Assembly: GCA_016714565.1 (NCBI GenBank)
Contig: JADKDM010000026.1
Location: forward strand, 1-64,000
Length of the DNA: 64,000 nt
Reading direction: 5' to 3'
Origin: Candidatus Villigracilis propinquus
Lineage (GTDB): Bacteria; Chloroflexota; Anaerolineae; Anaerolineales; Villigracilaceae
Made by a program: the position numbers and the translations under genes. The notes under the pieces are model-generated. The model was not told the DNA's origin. It saw only the letters and a list, made by a program, of their open reading frames with translations, and made no database searches. This document shows, in pieces, positions 61,119 through 64,000 of the stretch (within the stretch, counting starts at the first letter, position 1; every line of letters begins with the position of its first letter).

Positions 61119-61976
61119 CTATTCCTTCGGCAAAATTACCACTTTGCGATGGGGGTCTTCACCTGTGCTTTCGGTGATGACAGCGGGGTGGCCGCGCAAT
61201 TCAATGTGTACCACGCGGCGCTCGTTGGAGTTCATCGGTTCCATGGTCACTTTGCGGCCGGTCTTGGTCACCTGATCTGCCATGCGATTGGCAAGCTGAC
61301 GAAGCTGCTTTTCGCGGCGGGAGCGGTAGCCTTCCACATCCACAGTTAATTGCACCCATTGCTGCGTTTGTTTTCCAACGATCAGGGATGCAATGTGTTG
61401 AAAGGCGGCCAGGGTTTCAGCGTGACGGCCAATCAGAACGCTGAGGTCTTCCCCGCGCACATCCACTTGAAGGCTGCGGCGGTCATCGGTGCTGGCATCA
61501 TCATAATTGGCTGAGACTTGCGCCTGCAGGCCAAGGTGATTGATCAATTTTGAGACCACTTCCTCTGCAGTGTCCAGAAGCTGGTCGTGGTCGGGACGCT
61601 CTGCTTTTTTTACAGGGGCAGGAGTTTCTGCAACGGGTTTCTTTTCCGTTTGGCGGGGTTTCTGCTCTTTTTGCCTGGGCGTAGATTCTGCCTTTTTTGC
61701 AGGAGCAGGCTTACGGTCCGCACGAGGCGCGGCCTTGGGCTTCTCTTTCACTGATTCGGTTGGCACATCCACAACGGGCTTGTATTCCCCGGGTGGAGGA
61801 TTCACGCTCAGGCGTACGCGCACCTGGCGGCCGCCTAATCCGAATAATCCTTTTGTACCTGAATCCAAAACTTCCACAGAAACGGCATCTGCCGTCAGGC
61901 CAAGTTGAGCGAGCCCTTGTTGCAGGGCTTCTTCAACCGTTGGGGCGATGACTTCAAGCGTAGTGCGCTCGCTCAT
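61119..61976 (-). CDS. jag: Jag/KhpB RNA-binding protein (SpoIIIJ-associated)
   Basis: 285 residues. The Jag_N domain spans 1-52 (TTLEVIAPTVEEALQQGLAQ, EVLDSGTKGLFGLGGRQVRV). A Lys/Pro/Ala-rich linker spans about 60-130. The KH domain spans about 135-205 (LINHLGLQAQVSANYDDAST, VDVRGEDLSVLIGRHAETLA). The R3H domain is at 210-275 (YRSRREKQLRQLANRMADQV, MNSNERRVVHIELRG). KhpB binds RNA and influences cell elongation in Gram-positive bacteria. It is encoded directly downstream of yidC (nine-base gap), as in most bacteria. Confidence 0.96.
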   Translation of the reverse strand: MSERTTLEVIAPTVEEALQQGLAQLGLTADAVSVEVLDSGTKGLFGLGGRQVRVRLSVNPPPGEYKPVVDVPTESVKEKPKAAPRADRKPAPAKKAESTPRQKEQKPRQTEKKPVAETPAPVKKAERPDHDQLLDTAEEVVSKLINHLGLQAQVSANYDDASTDDRRSLQVDVRGEDLSVLIGRHAETLAAFQHIASLIVGKQTQQWVQLTVDVEGYRSRREKQLRQLANRMADQVTKTGRKVTMEPMNSNERRVVHIELRGHPAVITESTGEDPHRKVVILPKE

Positions 61977-61985
61977 GTTGCCTCC

Positions 61986-62774
61986 CTACTTTTTTGTAGT
62001 GGTGATCGTTTTACTGCCGCCGCCAAAAAGGTTGCTCCAATTGGCGCGGCCGGTTGCGGCGTATTGAACAACGCCGAGAAGGTTACTGACAATAAAATAA
62101 ACTGCAATGCCGGAAGCGAAGTTCAATGCGAACCAACCCAGCATCAACGGCATATAAATGCTCATCATCTTTGTCATCTGAGCGCTTTGATCGTTCGGGT
62201 TTGTAGATGTGGGCATGGTGAGTTTGGACTGCACCCAGGTGGTCAGCGCCACGATGATGGCAAGGGTGGGCAAGCCAAAACCAAGGATCTGGATGGATTC
62301 AGGCCGGCCAAGGTCCATCCATAGGAAGGTGCTATTAAGCGGGATGATGTTCTCGACATTCTGGAATGGATACACAGTGCGGGCAAGCTGCAACATATCG
62401 AACGGGGTGGCTGAAAGCGCGCGCGTGATGCTTTGATACAGACCGATGATGATGGGGAATTGAACAAGGGTCGGAAGACAGGAAGCGAAAGGATTGATGC
62501 CGCGATCCTTGTAAATGCGCATTTGTTCCTGCGCAAGTTTTTCCTTATCCTTTGCATACTTCTTCTGGATCTCGATCCATTCCTTGTCGTTCTGCAATTC
62601 CTGCATGGCTTGCGCGCCTTTTACCTGCGAGGAATTTAATGGCCAGGTAATGAGCTTGATCAGGATGGTGAACAAAATGATCGCAAGACCGAAGGTGTGC
62701 GGGCCATGTCCAAGAATGTCATAGATCCACAATAAAAGGTTGGTCATGGGTTGAATAATAATAGTTTGCCACAT
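61986..62774 (-). CDS. yidC: Membrane insertase YidC/Oxa1
   Basis: 262 residues with five membrane helices and no large extracytoplasmic domain, as in Gram-positive-type YidC. Seen: FGLAIILFTILIKLITWPLN, the cytoplasmic helical hairpin (WIEIQKKYAKDKEKLAQEQM), YKDRGINPFASCLPTLVQFP, IIGLYQSI, and MPLMLGWFALNFASGIAVYF. The conserved positive residue of the hydrophilic groove is the Lys or Arg in LIKL. No lipobox is seen at the N-terminus. It inserts membrane proteins with or without SecYEG. Confidence 0.96.
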   Translation of the reverse strand: MWQTIIIQPMTNLLLWIYDILGHGPHTFGLAIILFTILIKLITWPLNSSQVKGAQAMQELQNDKEWIEIQKKYAKDKEKLAQEQMRIYKDRGINPFASCLPTLVQFPIIIGLYQSITRALSATPFDMLQLARTVYPFQNVENIIPLNSTFLWMDLGRPESIQILGFGLPTLAIIVALTTWVQSKLTMPTSTNPNDQSAQMTKMMSIYMPLMLGWFALNFASGIAVYFIVSNLLGVVQYAATGRANWSNLFGGGSKTITTTKK

Positions 62775-62786
62775 GGGTTGATATCC

Positions 62787-63860
62787 TTATTTCTCGGGCG
62801 TGAACGTCCAGGCTTGTTTGCCTTCTGCGTCAAAAGCAGCGAGACTAAACTCAGCCTGATAGGGGGCCACGAGAATCAGATCGCCGGAAACGACTGGCGA
62901 GGTGTATATTTTTCCACCGGGGGTTTTTTCCCAGATGATCTTTCCATCACGATCGAGGGCGAAGAAAGAGCCCGATTCAGTCGCAACGTATATCTGATCC
63001 CCCACTATGAGCGGGCTCGCCACGATGGGGCCATCCGGCTTCACCGCATCCCAGTTTTGGCTGCCTGTTGCAATGTCAAGCGAATAGATGCTGCCATTCA
63101 GATCGGCGTAATAAAGAGTTTCGCCGTTAAGGATGGGAGTTCCCCAGATCCAATTTTCGGCTGTTGCGATGGCTTCATGTTGTCCATTGGATTGGATGAA
63201 CTCAACAGTGGAGGCAAAGGAACCGATATACGCACCGTCTGTGCCGATGGCCGGGCTGCCGGGGGCTGCGCCGCCGAGGTCAATGGTTTCGTTGACTGCG
63301 CCCTGGGCAGGGTCAATGATATGGAGGTGGTGGTCAAGCGAAGTTACATAAAGAAGCGTGCCGTCTGTTGAAGGGGTTGCCCACAATGCGCCGCCCAATT
63401 GAATGGGGTCGCTATCCTGCTTGCCGCTCAGATCGAGGATGTACAGGTAACCGTCTGTGTTTGGAGCGTAAATGGTTTCGTTCAAGACCAGTGGGGAAGC
63501 CATCCACGCGCCTTTTGAACCGGTGAAAGATTCGGTCCAGTTTTCCTTGCCTGTTTTAGGATTGAGGCTGAGGAAGGGGTGATTTGTTCCCGCGCTGCCG
63601 ATCAATAATTGTCCATCTTCTGTAAGGACAGGGTTGGCATAAAACAACACTTTGGAATCGGCTTCGGCCGGGTATCGCCAGACTTCTTTGCCGTTCTGAA
63701 CATCTACAGCGTAAATGAAGGAACCGCTGGAAATATAGGCATGCTCCGCATCTGCCACAAGGCCAGGCCAGTTATTTGAAAGAGGTTGGCCGCTGCACGC
63801 GCTGAGAAAGATCGCGCCAAGAGCCAGTAGAGAAAATAACAACAATCGTTTCGTTTTCAA
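62787..63860 (-). CDS. PQQ-type beta-propeller lipoprotein (BamB-like)
   Basis: 357 residues. Lipoprotein signal (LLLFSLLALGAIFLSACSG; lipobox LSAC). The rest is an eight-bladed-type PQQ_2 propeller with blades such as YISSGSFIYAVDVQNGKEVW, LLIGSAGTNHPFLSLNPKTG, IYAPNTDGYLYILDLSGKQD and IYVATESGSFFALDRDGKII, ending KQAWTFTPEK. No PQQ-binding residues are evident. It may bind exported proteins, as BamB does. Its place between yidD and yidC, 12 bases before yidC, suggests a role near the insertase; that is inference. Confidence 0.92.
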   Translation of the reverse strand: MKTKRLLLFSLLALGAIFLSACSGQPLSNNWPGLVADAEHAYISSGSFIYAVDVQNGKEVWRYPAEADSKVLFYANPVLTEDGQLLIGSAGTNHPFLSLNPKTGKENWTESFTGSKGAWMASPLVLNETIYAPNTDGYLYILDLSGKQDSDPIQLGGALWATPSTDGTLLYVTSLDHHLHIIDPAQGAVNETIDLGGAAPGSPAIGTDGAYIGSFASTVEFIQSNGQHEAIATAENWIWGTPILNGETLYYADLNGSIYSLDIATGSQNWDAVKPDGPIVASPLIVGDQIYVATESGSFFALDRDGKIIWEKTPGGKIYTSPVVSGDLILVAPYQAEFSLAAFDAEGKQAWTFTPEK

Positions 63861-63911
63861 ATTCGTATTACTCCTTGCTTGTCGTAACCGCCATGCACAT
63901 GACGATATATT

Positions 63912-64000
63912 TTATTTTACGGGGTCATACCCGCCGGGGTTGAAGGGATTGCAGCGCAGCACACGCCAGACCGCCATCAAGGAACCCTTTAGCGCGCCAT
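63912..64000 (-). CDS. yidD: YidD membrane protein insertion factor, C-terminal end (partial)
   Basis: The visible 28 residues (GALKGSLMAVWRVLRCNPFN, then PGGYDPVK and stop) are the typical end of YidD: the GxxRGxxxxxxRLxRCxPFxxGGxDPV pattern. The gene runs off the window. The order yidD, lipoprotein, yidC, jag suggests rpmH and rnpA lie just beyond, close to the replication origin. Confidence 0.93.
   Translation of the reverse strand, partial: GALKGSLMAVWRVLRCNPFNPGGYDPVK

Overview
The window looks like a chromosomal segment of a Chloroflexota bacterium, most likely class Anaerolineae. This is inferred from the gene set, not from a marker search. The signs are a secreted protein with NBR1-type Ig domains, PD40 and PQQ propeller lipoproteins, CpaF/CpaE (Tad-type) genes with a kinase cascade, a four-gene sodium-pump decarboxylase operon, and an origin-proximal block (yidD, yidC, jag, parA, parB) at the right edge. 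A heme A synthase suggests aerobic respiration with an a-type oxidase.

Layout. 1-5.7 kb is a graveyard of mobile DNA. It holds two inverted copies of one IS3-family element (the right copy intact), a decayed DnaK/DnaJ-type chaperone gene between them, an IS630 remnant cut by the intact IS3, three 3'-end fragments of a DUF559-type nuclease gene, and a ribbon-helix-helix/PIN-like toxin module whose toxin has lost its start. 5.7-17.2 kb holds stand-alone genes: cytochrome P450, two secreted or lipoprotein genes, DNA polymerase IV, and a WYL regulator with a downstream run of small-molecule or stress-type genes. 17.2-23 kb is a drug-export-type ABC operon (two ATPases, HlyD adaptor, ABC-2 permease, TetR with a palindromic operator), interrupted by a decayed four-helix-bundle gene. 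23-30 kb holds an MFS permease, an M24 peptidase and the decarboxylase operon. 30.5-46.5 kb holds a TrpB-like PLP enzyme, a striking receiver/roadblock/IS200-transposase-like fusion, polA, a large TPR protein, heme A synthase and a propeller-type hybrid sensor kinase with its NarL regulator. 46.7-56.9 kb, all on the minus strand, holds a DsbA-like protein, a tightly overlapped four-gene operon, and the CpaF/CpaE/two-kinase/response-regulator cluster. 56.9-64 kb holds an amidohydrolase, parB, parA, a 5'-truncated pfkB, jag, yidC, a PQQ lipoprotein and the end of yidD.

Intergenic DNA is rich in structured repeats. There are four copies of a GTGACAGTCACCT palindrome, two of a GTGCGTCGCACC element, two of a CGTCATTGCGAGG element, and at least nine arrays built of 7- or 9-nt words arranged as inverted pairs. 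Several genes have a TATAAT-like box 7-9 nt before ATG and no ribosome binding site, so leaderless transcripts are likely.

Sequence quality is uneven. A run of almost pure G (18221-18352), a homopolymer-rich stretch (about 29588-29970) and several homopolymer-linked frameshifts (about 28095, 30100, 31077, 33703, 48245) are more likely assembly or sequencing faults than biology.
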